Of a DNA stretch of 51,109 nucleotides, positions 6,967 through 14,493 are shown one piece after another (position 1 is the first letter of the stretch; each line of letters starts with the position of its first letter). The notes under the pieces are model-generated. The model was not told the origin of the DNA and searched no databases. It saw only the letters and a list, made by a program, of their open reading frames with translations. The translations under genes were made by a program, and so were the position numbers. This stretch comes from Aequorivita sp. (GTDB lineage Bacteria; Bacteroidota; Bacteroidia; Flavobacteriales; Flavobacteriaceae), in the NCBI GenBank assembly GCA_026646335.1, contig JAPKFY010000008.1, positions 1-51,109 on the forward strand, given 5' to 3'.

Positions 6967-9147
6967 ATGAAAAAGTTATTGATTTCCGCAGTTTTAACTT
7001 CACTATTTATATCTGTTGCTGCACAGGAAAAAACACAGGATTCCACAAAGGTTGAAACTTTAGACGAGGTTTTGGTACAAGCCGTTCGCGTATCGGCAGA
7101 CTCGCCAATTACCCATTCAAACCTAGATAAAGAAGAACTTGAGAAGCGCAATCTTGGGCAGGATATTCCTTATATGCTCAATTATTTGCCTTCTGTTGTC
7201 ACTACCAGTGATGCTGGCGCGGGTGTGGGCTATACCTATATTCGTGTGCGCGGCAGTGATGCTTCGCGGGTAAATGTTACCCTCAATGGTATTCCTTATA
7301 ACGATTCCGAAAGTCAAGGAACTTTTTGGGTGAATTTGCCTGATTTTACTTCCTCGGTTCAAAGTTTGCAATTACAGCGCGGTGTGGGAACTTCTACAAA
7401 TGGTTCCGGAGCTTTTGGCGCGAGCTTGAACTTGTTGAGCGATGCTGTTTCAAATGAAGCCAATGGCGAAATTTCGAATTCCTTCGGAAGTTATAACACA
7501 CACAAGCACAATATCAAGTTCAGCACTGGCTTGCTTTCCGAGCATTTTGAATTAGCGGGAAGGTTGTCTACCATTCAATCTGATGGGTACATTGACAGGG
7601 CCAGTTCAGACTTGAAATCATATTTTTTACAAGGGGCGTTTGTTGATAGAAACACATTGATAAAAGCACTCGCTTTTGGAGGAAGAGAAGAAACATACCA
7701 GTCGTGGAACGGTTTGGAAGATCCTGAAAAACTTGAAAATGACAGATCCTACAACACCGCTGGAATGTACACCGATGAAGACGGAAACATTCAGTTTTAC
7801 GATAAAGAAGTAGATAATTATGCGCAGGATCACTATCAATTGCTTTGGAACCAGCGTTTCGATAACAATTGGAGCACGAACGTTTCTTTCAATTACACAA
7901 AAGGAAAGGGTTATTTTGAACAGTACAAAGAAGATGAAGATTTTGAAACTTATGGTTTTGAACCGATTGAAATTGGAGGTGATACAATAAATACGACCGA
8001 CTTAATCCGCCGCCGTTGGTTGGACAATGATTTTTATGCAGCCAATATTAACGTAAATTACAAAAACAATAAAATAGATTTCACGGGTGGAGCATTTTAT
8101 AGCTACTATTCGGGCGACCATTTTGGAGAAGTAATTTGGGCGCGCTACGCCAGTGATTCTGAAATCCGAGATCGTTATTACGACAGTAATGGGGCAAAAA
8201 GTGAATTCACGGTTTTTTCAAAAGCCACCTACAAAATTGATGACCAATGGAGTGCTTTTGGGGATTTGCAGGGTAGGTTTTTGAATTATAAAACTTCAGG
8301 GATTACTTCAGATTTGGTTGAAATGATTTATGACGAAGACTATTCGTTTTTTAATCCAAAAGCTGGCTTGACTTATAAATTGAATGCTGTAAATCAGTTT
8401 TATTTTTCCTACGGAAAAGCACATCGCGAACCTTCCCGAAATGATTACGAACAGGGAATAATTACTCCGGAAAAGTTGGACGATTTTGAACTTGGCTGGC
8501 GTTTCGCTTCTGAAAAAACAAAAGTGAATACGAATGTTTTTTATATGAATTACAAAGATCAATTGGTGCTTTCCGGCGAATTGAATGACGTTGGCGCAGG
8601 TCTGCGAACCAGCAGCGGGAAAAGCTATCGTTTAGGTTTGGAAGTGGATGCCGAAATACAGCTTTTGAAAAACTTGAGAACCTTGCCGAATATCGCTTTG
8701 AGTACCAATAAAAATGTAGATTTTGTTAGCTCTCGCAATGGTGAATTAGTGAATCTTGGCAACACAAACATTTCGTTTTCACCTTCAGTAGTTGCGGCAA
8801 ATATGCTGGAATATTCGCCAATCCAGAAATTGCAAATCGGGTTTTTGTCAAAATTTGTGGGAGAACAGTATATGGGAAATATTGATAGTGAAGCTTCAAA
8901 GTTAGATAGTTACTTCATAAATGATTTTAATATTGTTTACACTTTGGACGAACTTCCGTGGATAAAAGAAGTGGTTTTCTCGGCCTTGGTGAACAATATA
9001 TTCAACGTGAAATATATTTCCAACGGCTATTTTTATACGTACGATGATGACTTCAGCAATCCGGGAACGGTTACTACTGTTGAAGGTGCTGGGTATTATC
9101 CACAGGCGACGATTAATTTTTTGGTTGGGGCTACGGTGAAGTTTTAG
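6967..9147 (+). CDS. TonB-dependent outer-membrane receptor, probably for thiamine compounds
   Basis: A 726-residue outer-membrane beta-barrel transporter energised by TonB. Signal peptide at residues 1-19 (cleaved near VAAQ); TonB-box/plug start near LDEVLVQAVRV; plug with IRVRGSDASRVNVTLNG and LQRGVGTSTNGSGAFGAS; then a beta-barrel ending in a terminal Phe (LVGATVKF). It lacks the N-terminal carboxypeptidase-like domain of SusC proteins, and no SusD gene is adjacent, so it is a classical small-ligand receptor. The TPP riboswitch directly upstream points to thiamine or a thiamine precursor as substrate; TPP-controlled TonB receptors are known in Bacteroidota. The substrate is inferred from regulation, not from the protein. 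Confidence 0.92.
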   Translation: MKKLLISAVLTSLFISVAAQEKTQDSTKVETLDEVLVQAVRVSADSPITHSNLDKEELEKRNLGQDIPYMLNYLPSVVTTSDAGAGVGYTYIRVRGSDASRVNVTLNGIPYNDSESQGTFWVNLPDFTSSVQSLQLQRGVGTSTNGSGAFGASLNLLSDAVSNEANGEISNSFGSYNTHKHNIKFSTGLLSEHFELAGRLSTIQSDGYIDRASSDLKSYFLQGAFVDRNTLIKALAFGGREETYQSWNGLEDPEKLENDRSYNTAGMYTDEDGNIQFYDKEVDNYAQDHYQLLWNQRFDNNWSTNVSFNYTKGKGYFEQYKEDEDFETYGFEPIEIGGDTINTTDLIRRRWLDNDFYAANINVNYKNNKIDFTGGAFYSYYSGDHFGEVIWARYASDSEIRDRYYDSNGAKSEFTVFSKATYKIDDQWSAFGDLQGRFLNYKTSGITSDLVEMIYDEDYSFFNPKAGLTYKLNAVNQFYFSYGKAHREPSRNDYEQGIITPEKLDDFELGWRFASEKTKVNTNVFYMNYKDQLVLSGELNDVGAGLRTSSGKSYRLGLEVDAEIQLLKNLRTLPNIALSTNKNVDFVSSRNGELVNLGNTNISFSPSVVAANMLEYSPIQKLQIGFLSKFVGEQYMGNIDSEASKLDSYFINDFNIVYTLDELPWIKEVVFSALVNNIFNVKYISNGYFYTYDDDFSNPGTVTTVEGAGYYPQATINFLVGATVKF

Positions 9148-9157
9148 ATGCTGTTAT

Positions 9158-9250
9158 TTCGGCTCCAGCCTGTCCTGTGCTTGACGATTGGCTCAATGGC
9201 CAAAATGGTTGCTGGGCCCTTAGACTGTGTTCAGGATAAACTCCGCCGAA
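9158..9250. repeat. Imperfect 93-bp inverted repeat between convergent genes
   Basis: The ends TTCGGC (9158-9163) and GCCGAA (9245-9250) are complementary, as are TCCTG (9173-9177) and CAGGA (9232-9236). The segment is richer in G and C than its flanks and lies between the convergent receptor and lipoprotein genes. It has no T-run, so it is not a standard terminator; it looks like a decayed palindromic element. Confidence 0.45.
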
Positions 9251-9253
9251 GCA

Positions 9254-9691
9254 CTAATTGCTTATAATAATATTATTCCCATTGCGCTCGGCGCGGTATG
9301 ATTGCATCGGGTATTTGGTGTCAGGGGCAGAAGTATGCCTTCCAAAATTTATGAGATTGTATTCATTGTCATCATTTGGGCAGGGACAACTTGCAATTGG
9401 TCCATTAATTTCCATTCTGGAACAGCTGCTGGGAAGATGGTTTGGATCAGTTAAATCATAGGCGAAATATTGCGTATCACTTACGCAAATTACCACGATA
9501 CCTTTGATGCCTTGGGAAGTTATTACGGTATTTCCCGGAAACTTCAATGGGTTGTATTCGGGCAAATTTAAGTTCAAATTCAAACTTACAACGGGATCTG
9601 ATAAATAAGGATTGCGCTCTTGCTTATCGTCATTTTTTGAACACGATAATGTTATAAAAACAATTAAAAGGAAGAAGATTTTATTTTTCAT
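9254..9691 (-). CDS. Rieske-like lipoprotein
   Basis: A 145-residue lipoprotein: signal peptide with lipobox TLSC (Cys17), then a mature domain. DPNHLPSSCSRMEINGPIASCPCPNDDNEYNL and the later PMQSYRAERNGNNIIISN pattern resemble the Rieske fold, in which C-x-H and C-x2-H hold a 2Fe-2S cluster. Here the matching places read C-S-R and C-P-C-P: cysteines are present but neither histidine is. Either the cluster is lost or the cysteines are used differently, for example as a disulfide. I recognise it as a small family near greA in Flavobacteriaceae, without known function. It is transcribed away from greA. Confidence 0.75.
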   Translation of the reverse strand: MKNKIFFLLIVFITLSCSKNDDKQERNPYLSDPVVSLNLNLNLPEYNPLKFPGNTVITSQGIKGIVVICVSDTQYFAYDLTDPNHLPSSCSRMEINGPIASCPCPNDDNEYNLINFGRHTSAPDTKYPMQSYRAERNGNNIIISN

Positions 9692-9750
9692 TAAAACAAT
9701 TAAATTAAGGGTCGAAATTACAACAAATTACGCAACAAGTAAATTTTTAG

Positions 9751-9758
9751 TATATTTG
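9751..9758 (+). promoter_or_regulatory. -7 element of the greA transcript
   Basis: TATATTTG is a perfect Bacteroidota -7. Transcription would begin near 9765, giving a leader of about 110 nt that contains both terminator-like hairpins at 9767-9830. Confidence 0.6.
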
Positions 9759-9766
9759 TTAAACAC

Positions 9767-9792
9767 AATCCCGTCACCGTATGGGATTTTTT
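9767..9792 (+). promoter_or_regulatory. First terminator-like hairpin in the greA leader
   Basis: AATCCC pairs with GGGATT across a 10-nt loop and is followed by a run of six Ts. No plus-strand gene lies upstream that it could terminate, so it probably acts within the greA leader. Confidence 0.55.
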
Positions 9793-9807
9793 CAATTTAT
9801 TAAAGGA

Positions 9808-9830
9808 GTCCCGCCACGAGTCGGGATTTT
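9808..9830 (+). promoter_or_regulatory. Second terminator-like hairpin in the greA leader
   Basis: TCCCG pairs with CGGGA, with a G-T pair added at the base, then TTTTA. Its sequence is a near copy of the first hairpin (shared CCCG[T/C]CAC and GGGATTTT) about 40 nt upstream, indicating duplication. Confidence 0.5.
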
Positions 9831-9877
9831 ATTATATTAAAGAATACGTATGTTCTGCATACACAAACGATGAAGTT

Positions 9878-10354
9878 ATGAGTAAAGTATCTTATTACAC
9901 CGCCGAAGGATTAAAAAAATTAAGGGACGAAGTGGACCAACTGCGTGATGTGGAGCGCCCAAAAGCGTCCAATGCTATTGCCGAGGCCCGCGATAAGGGC
10001 GATTTGAGCGAAAATGCCGAATATGACGCAGCCAAAGAAGCACAAGGAATGCTCGAGATGCGAATTGCAAAAATGGAAGAAATTCTAGCCAACGCACGTT
10101 TGATAGATGAATCGCAATTGGATTTGAGTAAAGTTTTGGTGCACTCAACCGTAAAAATTAAAAATCAAAACAACGGAATGGAAATGACTTATAAATTGGT
10201 GGCGCAAAGCGAAGCCGACCTTAAAACCGGAAAAATTTCCGTAGATTCTCCAATCGGAAAAGGATTGTTGGGCAAGCAAAAAGGCGAAATAGCCGAAATA
10301 CAAGTACCCAATGGTGTGCTTAAGTTCGAAATATTGAAAATTTCAAGAGATTAA
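9878..10354 (+). CDS. greA: Transcription elongation factor GreA
   Basis: GreA enters the RNA polymerase secondary channel and stimulates cleavage of backtracked transcripts. At 158 residues it has the standard length. The N-terminal coiled coil (about 1-75) carries the acidic tip Asp42/Glu45 in KGDLSENAEYD; the C-terminal FKBP-like domain contains SPIGKGLLGKQKGE. The HIT gene follows after 2 nt, so they form an operon. The leader upstream holds two similar terminator-like hairpins behind a -7 element, suggesting attenuation. Confidence 0.97.
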   Translation: MSKVSYYTAEGLKKLRDEVDQLRDVERPKASNAIAEARDKGDLSENAEYDAAKEAQGMLEMRIAKMEEILANARLIDESQLDLSKVLVHSTVKIKNQNNGMEMTYKLVAQSEADLKTGKISVDSPIGKGLLGKQKGEIAEIQVPNGVLKFEILKISRD

Positions 10355-10356
10355 AT

Positions 10357-10752
10357 ATGGCATCAATTTTCACACAAATAATCGAGGGGGAAATTCCTTG
10401 TTACAAAATTGCCGAAGACGATAATTTTATTGCATTTTTGGACGTAAACCCAAATTCAAAAGGGCATACGCTCTGTGTGCCAAAAGAAGAAATCGATAAG
10501 ATTTTTGATATGGGGGAACACATGTACTTACAATTGATGCAATTTTCCCGAAAAGTTGCCCGAGCCATTGAAAAAACCGTTCCCTGCAAACGTGTGGGAA
10601 TGGCCGTTGTGGGTTTGGAAGTGCCTCACGTTCATGTGCATCTTATTCCCTTGAATGAAATGGACGATATGCGTTTTACCAAAAAAGTAAAAATGACTTC
10701 AGAGGAATTTGAAGCTTTGGCAGAAGCGATTGCCGAAAAACTGAAACCTTAA
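10357..10752 (+). CDS. HIT-family nucleotide-binding hydrolase
   Basis: A 131-residue histidine-triad protein of the Hint-like branch, which hydrolyses nucleoside phosphoramidates or related bonds. The active-site triad HVHVHLIP is at residues 91-98 (His91, His93, His95), with the conserved N-terminal SIFTQIIEGEIPCYKI and D-x-NP-x-S-x-GH-x-L segment (29-39). It starts 2 nt after greA and its stop overlaps the stop of the convergent zinc-ribbon gene by 4 nt. The physiological substrate cannot be read from the sequence. Confidence 0.93.
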   Translation: MASIFTQIIEGEIPCYKIAEDDNFIAFLDVNPNSKGHTLCVPKEEIDKIFDMGEHMYLQLMQFSRKVARAIEKTVPCKRVGMAVVGLEVPHVHVHLIPLNEMDDMRFTKKVKMTSEEFEALAEAIAEKLKP

Positions 10753-11093
10753 GTAGGAATCAAAACATAGACTACTGCAGCAACCAGAACGATTGCCGCC
10801 ATCACCGAAATATAGAATAGCGGTTTTACCTTTAAATATTGTTTATTGGTTTCCGCTATTTTTTTGTTGTAATCAAAAACGCGTTCAATGTCTTCGGTCC
10901 AGTTTACGGGGTAAATATTGTTTTTGCACGTATGGCAGTATAGTTTGTTTTCTATTTCTGTAGCTGGGTTTTTAATGAGTAGAGTTTCTTTTTCCTCTTG
11001 TGTAAAAGTAAATTCCAAGCCGTCTGTTCCAAAGCAGGTCGGGCAGTTGTTTTTTAAGCGGGCTGTATGCAGCGTATGGGTTTTATGTTTCAT
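10749..11093 (-). CDS. Zinc-ribbon membrane-anchored protein
   Basis: A 114-residue protein with two CxxC knuckles, NCPTC (Cys17, Cys20) and YCHTC (Cys53, Cys56), forming a probable zinc ribbon, and one C-terminal transmembrane helix at about 92-112. The topology suggests a cytoplasmic zinc ribbon anchored by a tail. I do not recognise a named family. It starts 2 nt after the stop of the histidine kinase gene on the same strand, so the two are co-transcribed; a role in the same signalling process is possible but only inferred. Confidence 0.8.
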   Translation of the reverse strand: MKHKTHTLHTARLKNNCPTCFGTDGLEFTFTQEEKETLLIKNPATEIENKLYCHTCKNNIYPVNWTEDIERVFDYNKKIAETNKQYLKVKPLFYISVMAAIVLVAAVVYVLIPT

Positions 11094-11095
11094 TG

Positions 11096-12271
11096 TTAAC
11101 TTTCTGTCTTTAGTGCTATTTCCATAGTAGTACCTTGGTTTGGGACGCTTTTTAAAACACGGATTTTCCCGTTGTGGTATTCCTCAATAATACGCTTTGC
11201 AAGTGAAAGTCCCAAGCCCCAACCTCGTTTTTTGGTAGTGTAACCTGGCGTAAAAATTCTTCTATATTCACTCTTTGTAAGTCCTTTTCCTGTATCGGTA
11301 ATTAGAATTAACGCATATTTTGAGTTCTTTTCTATGGAAATGGTTATGGTTCCTTTTCCTTTCATAGCATCTATACCATTTTTTACTAAATTCTCAATAG
11401 TCCAACTGAAAAGCTGTGGGTTCATTTCAACATAAATGGGGTTTTCTGGGATATTGAGGTTGAAATTTATAAGTTTTGAAGTGCGCTTTTGTAAATACTG
11501 AAAAGTGGCTTTTGTTTCTTCAACCAAATCGTGTTGTTCTAGTTTTGGCACCGAACCAATTTTTGAAAAACGGTCTGTGATAGTCTCCAAACGGGAAATG
11601 TCTTTTTCAATTTCTGCGATGTATTCCGGATTTACATTTTCACTTTTTAAAATTTCGGTCCAGCCCACCAAAGAAGAAAGCGGGGTGCCTATTTGATGTG
11701 CCGTTTCCTTCGCCATTCCAGCCCATAGCCTGTTCTGTTCAGCAGATTTGGAGGTTTTGTAGAATAGATAAACTGCTAAAATGAAAAGGAAAATTATCAA
11801 GATAAGCGCCGCGGGATAATATTTCAGTTTGTTAATCAAGGGTGAATTCCCGAAATAAATAATAGAAAGTACCTCATCCTTATACTTCACTTCAATAGGA
11901 TTGTATTCTGAGGAAAATTGCTTTATTAATTTCTGTTTTTTCTCAATTGTATTTACCTCAGTTGAATCAATATTTCGGTCTGTATATGATTTCTCTTTTA
12001 GTGTGTAAAGAATCATAGGAGTTGTGCTGTTGCTTTGTATAACGGCAAGTGCAGTTTCGCTTACAGCATTAACTTTACTATTTTCATCCGTTCCCACCTC
12101 TAAAAAACTTTGTGCCATTTCTTGTTGCGCAATTGCCCATATCTCCATTTTGGCACGTTCGTTTTCCTTCAATTGATTGAAGAAGATATACGTATTCCAC
12201 AGAATAAGACTGATAACAATAATAGAAGCCAAAATAAAACCCCAACGGGAGAGTGATTTGTTGCGCAGCAT
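11096..12271 (-). CDS. Membrane sensor histidine kinase
   Basis: A 391-residue kinase. TM1 is about residues 11-31 and TM2 about 152-171, with a roughly 120-residue extracytoplasmic loop. The H-box is AGMAKETAHQIGTPLSSL (phospho-His192), an HQIGTPL variant common in Bacteroidota; the ATPase domain has N-box ENLVKNGIDAM, DTGKGL, and a G-box GWGLGLSLAKRI. No HAMP domain is obvious. No response regulator is adjacent, so it is an orphan kinase; the zinc-ribbon gene just downstream is its only operon partner. Confidence 0.92.
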   Translation of the reverse strand: MLRNKSLSRWGFILASIIVISLILWNTYIFFNQLKENERAKMEIWAIAQQEMAQSFLEVGTDENSKVNAVSETALAVIQSNSTTPMILYTLKEKSYTDRNIDSTEVNTIEKKQKLIKQFSSEYNPIEVKYKDEVLSIIYFGNSPLINKLKYYPAALILIIFLFILAVYLFYKTSKSAEQNRLWAGMAKETAHQIGTPLSSLVGWTEILKSENVNPEYIAEIEKDISRLETITDRFSKIGSVPKLEQHDLVEETKATFQYLQKRTSKLINFNLNIPENPIYVEMNPQLFSWTIENLVKNGIDAMKGKGTITISIEKNSKYALILITDTGKGLTKSEYRRIFTPGYTTKKRGWGLGLSLAKRIIEEYHNGKIRVLKSVPNQGTTMEIALKTES

Positions 12272-12355
12272 AAAGAATCTTTTTCCAGTTTAAATATAAA
12301 GCAAATATGTTGATATTATTGTACAATCAAGTTTTTACAAGCTATAATCTTTGGG

Positions 12356-12363
12356 TACATTTG
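12356..12363 (+). promoter_or_regulatory. -7 element of the flavin reductase gene
   Basis: TACATTTG, a perfect -7, ends 6 nt before the ATG at 12370, so transcription would begin at the start codon. A sigma70-like alternative (TTGTAC at 12319, 18-bp spacer, TATAAT at 12343) lies just upstream and would give a normal leader. Confidence 0.5.
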
Positions 12364-12369
12364 CAAGTA

Positions 12370-13245
12370 ATGATTTCTATTGAACCACACGAATTATCCA
12401 CCGCAAAACTGCACGCATACCTTTTGGGGGCCGTGTCGCCAAGGCCTATATGCTTTGCAAGTACCGTGGACAGCGAAGGAAACGTAAATCTTTCGCCATT
12501 TAGCTTTTTTAATGTGTTTAGCGCAAAACCGCCAATCTTGGTGTTTTCACCAGCGCGTCGCGGTCGCGACAACACCACGAAGCACACTTACGAAAACGTT
12601 TTGCAAGTGCCCGAAGTGGCAATAAACATTGTAAGTTATTCAATGGTGCAACAAGTATCACTTTCTTCTACCGAATATGCAAAAGGCGTAAACGAATTTA
12701 CAAAAGCAGGTTTTACAGAAATCCCTTCCGAATTAATAAAACCACCGCGCGTGGCCGAGGCTCCTGTGCAGCTGGAATGTAGAGTGAACGATGTTATTGC
12801 ACTCGGAAAAGAAGGGGGCGCAGGCAATTTAGTGATTTGTGAAGTGTTAAAACTTCATATAAAAGAAGAAATTTTAGGTGAAGACGGCAACATTGATCCT
12901 TTTAAAATTGACACGGTTTCCAGACTTGGCGGCAATTGGTACAGCCGCGCAAAATCCGGTCTTTTTGAAGTGCCAAAACCGTTGACAACACTTGGAATGG
13001 GTATAGATATGCTTCCCGAAGAAATTCGCAAGAGTAAGGTGTTGACAGGAAATGATTTGGGGATGTTGGGCAACGTAGAAAATTTTCCAAATTCAGAAGA
13101 AATTAATACCTTTATAAATGCTTCGGAAGAACTAAAAAGAATAATGGCTTCAAACGATAATGAAGCAATTCATAAAAAAGCAAAAGAATTTCTTCACGAA
13201 GGAAAAGTTGAAGATGCTTGGAAAGTTTTGCTAGGTAAAAAATAG
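12370..13245 (+). CDS. Flavin reductase-like FMN-binding protein
   Basis: A protein of the flavin reductase-like/split-barrel FMN-binding group. The segment AYLLGAVSPRPICFASTVDSEG followed by NLSPFSFFNVFS is the typical N-terminal FMN pocket; AINIVSYSMVQQ and IGDV-like LVICEVLKLHI strands follow. The C-terminal 90 residues are helical. I choose the ATG at 12370 (291 residues) over the one 63 nt upstream, because the extra 21 residues match nothing in the family and overlap promoter elements. It is followed after 45 nt by the DUF3127 gene. The flavin donor and partner oxygenase are unknown. Confidence 0.88.
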   Translation: MISIEPHELSTAKLHAYLLGAVSPRPICFASTVDSEGNVNLSPFSFFNVFSAKPPILVFSPARRGRDNTTKHTYENVLQVPEVAINIVSYSMVQQVSLSSTEYAKGVNEFTKAGFTEIPSELIKPPRVAEAPVQLECRVNDVIALGKEGGAGNLVICEVLKLHIKEEILGEDGNIDPFKIDTVSRLGGNWYSRAKSGLFEVPKPLTTLGMGIDMLPEEIRKSKVLTGNDLGMLGNVENFPNSEEINTFINASEELKRIMASNDNEAIHKKAKEFLHEGKVEDAWKVLLGKK

Positions 13246-13290
13246 CATCCAAAGAATAGAAAATAACAATAAAGAATAAACAATAAAACG

Positions 13291-13668
13291 ATGGAACTAC
13301 AAGGAAAAATTAAGATGATAGATGAAACCAAAACCTACGGCAACAATGGGTTTAGGAAACGCGAGCTGGTAATTACTACTGAAGAACAATATCCACAACA
13401 TATTTTGATTGAATTTGTACAGGACAAAACAGATTTGCTGAACAATTATAAAGTAGGGCAGGACGTGAAAGTGAGCATCAACGTTCGCGGTCGCGAGTGG
13501 GTAAACCCGCAAGGCGAAACTAAATATTTCAATTCCATAACTGGATGGCGCATCGAGAATATATCGCAAGCAACGGGAAGTGCCGATATGCCACCAATGC
13601 CTCCAGCTGAAGCCTTTGAGCCTGCTAATGACTTTAACGAAGAGGAACACGACGACCTTCCCTTTTAA
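13291..13668 (+). CDS. DUF3127 protein, SSB-like OB fold
   Basis: A 125-residue DUF3127 protein. Residues 1-90 (LQGKIKMI, GNNGFRKRELVITTEEQYPQHI, YFNSITGWRIE) have the strand pattern of an OB fold like single-stranded DNA-binding protein. The C-terminus is disordered and acidic and ends in DDLPF, very close to the SSB tail DDDIPF that recruits replication and repair enzymes. A role in single-stranded nucleic acid binding with protein recruitment is therefore a sound inference, though unproven. A strong terminator follows. Confidence 0.88.
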   Translation: MELQGKIKMIDETKTYGNNGFRKRELVITTEEQYPQHILIEFVQDKTDLLNNYKVGQDVKVSINVRGREWVNPQGETKYFNSITGWRIENISQATGSADMPPMPPAEAFEPANDFNEEEHDDLPF

Positions 13669-13707
13669 TTAAGGGATTATTGCCATAATTTTATGGACTA
13701 ATAAATG

Positions 13708-13740
13708 AACCCCAGAAAGCCATGTTCTGGGGTTTTTTTA
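13708..13740 (+). terminator. Intrinsic terminator after the DUF3127 gene
   Basis: A perfect 10-bp stem (AACCCCAGAA with TTCTGGGGTT), 7-nt loop, then a T-run. It separates the DUF3127 gene from aat. Confidence 0.93.
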
Positions 13741-13767
13741 TGCGAAAAATTTTACCAATTTTGAGCA

Positions 13768-14406
13768 ATGCATTATTTAACTAAAACCCTTTGGTTTCCT
13801 AATCCTGAAGATGCAACAGCTGAAGGTTTGCTTGCCATTGGCGGCGAACTTTCAATGGAGCGCTTGCTGCTTGCCTACAATTCAGGAATTTTTCCGTGGT
13901 TTGAAGATGACGAGCCCATTCTTTGGTGGAACCCAGATCCGAGGATGGTGCTCTTTCCAGAAAAATTTAAGGTTTCCAAAAGTCTTCGGAAGACTTTAAA
14001 TAGCGGAAATTTTAAAATCACTTTCAACCAAAATTTTGCTGGGATCATAAAAAAGTGCGCCAATGTTTCGCGAAAAGGGCAAGCCGGAACGTGGATAACC
14101 TCAGAAATGCAGGAAGCCTATATTACATTGCACAACGCAGGCCACGCTGTTTCTATTGAGGTATGGGAAAACGATAAATTGGTTGGCGGACTCTATGGAA
14201 TAGACCTTCCTCAGAAAAAAGTGTTTTGTGGCGAGAGTATGTTCAGCTTGGTAAATGATGCTTCAAAAGTGGCGTTTTATTATCTTTCGGAATATGTAAA
14301 ATCTAAAAATTATAAGTTTATAGACTGCCAGATTTACAATGCCCATTTGGAGAGTTTGGGGGCGGAGGAGATTGATAGATCAATATTTTTGGCATTTCTT
14401 TCCTAA
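13768..14406 (+). CDS. aat: Leucyl/phenylalanyl-tRNA-protein transferase
   Basis: Aat adds Leu or Phe to the N-terminus of proteins starting with Arg or Lys, making them ClpS/ClpAP substrates (bacterial N-end rule). The 212-residue protein shows the family signature in order: FPNPEDATAEGLLAIGGELS, YNSGIFPWFEDDEPILWWNPDPRMVLFP, GTWITSEMQEAY, and KVFCGESMFSLVNDASK. Length is at the short end of normal. No clpS or clpA is in the window. It ends shortly before the start region of the secreted deiminase-like gene. Confidence 0.96.
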   Translation: MHYLTKTLWFPNPEDATAEGLLAIGGELSMERLLLAYNSGIFPWFEDDEPILWWNPDPRMVLFPEKFKVSKSLRKTLNSGNFKITFNQNFAGIIKKCANVSRKGQAGTWITSEMQEAYITLHNAGHAVSIEVWENDKLVGGLYGIDLPQKKVFCGESMFSLVNDASKVAFYYLSEYVKSKNYKFIDCQIYNAHLESLGAEEIDRSIFLAFLS

Positions 14407-14493
14407 CTTTCTGCATGCTAAACTCTTTCACACAGCTATACAGCCAGAATAATAAAAAAACTTTATCTTCGTATTCCACAATCCGCTATTATT

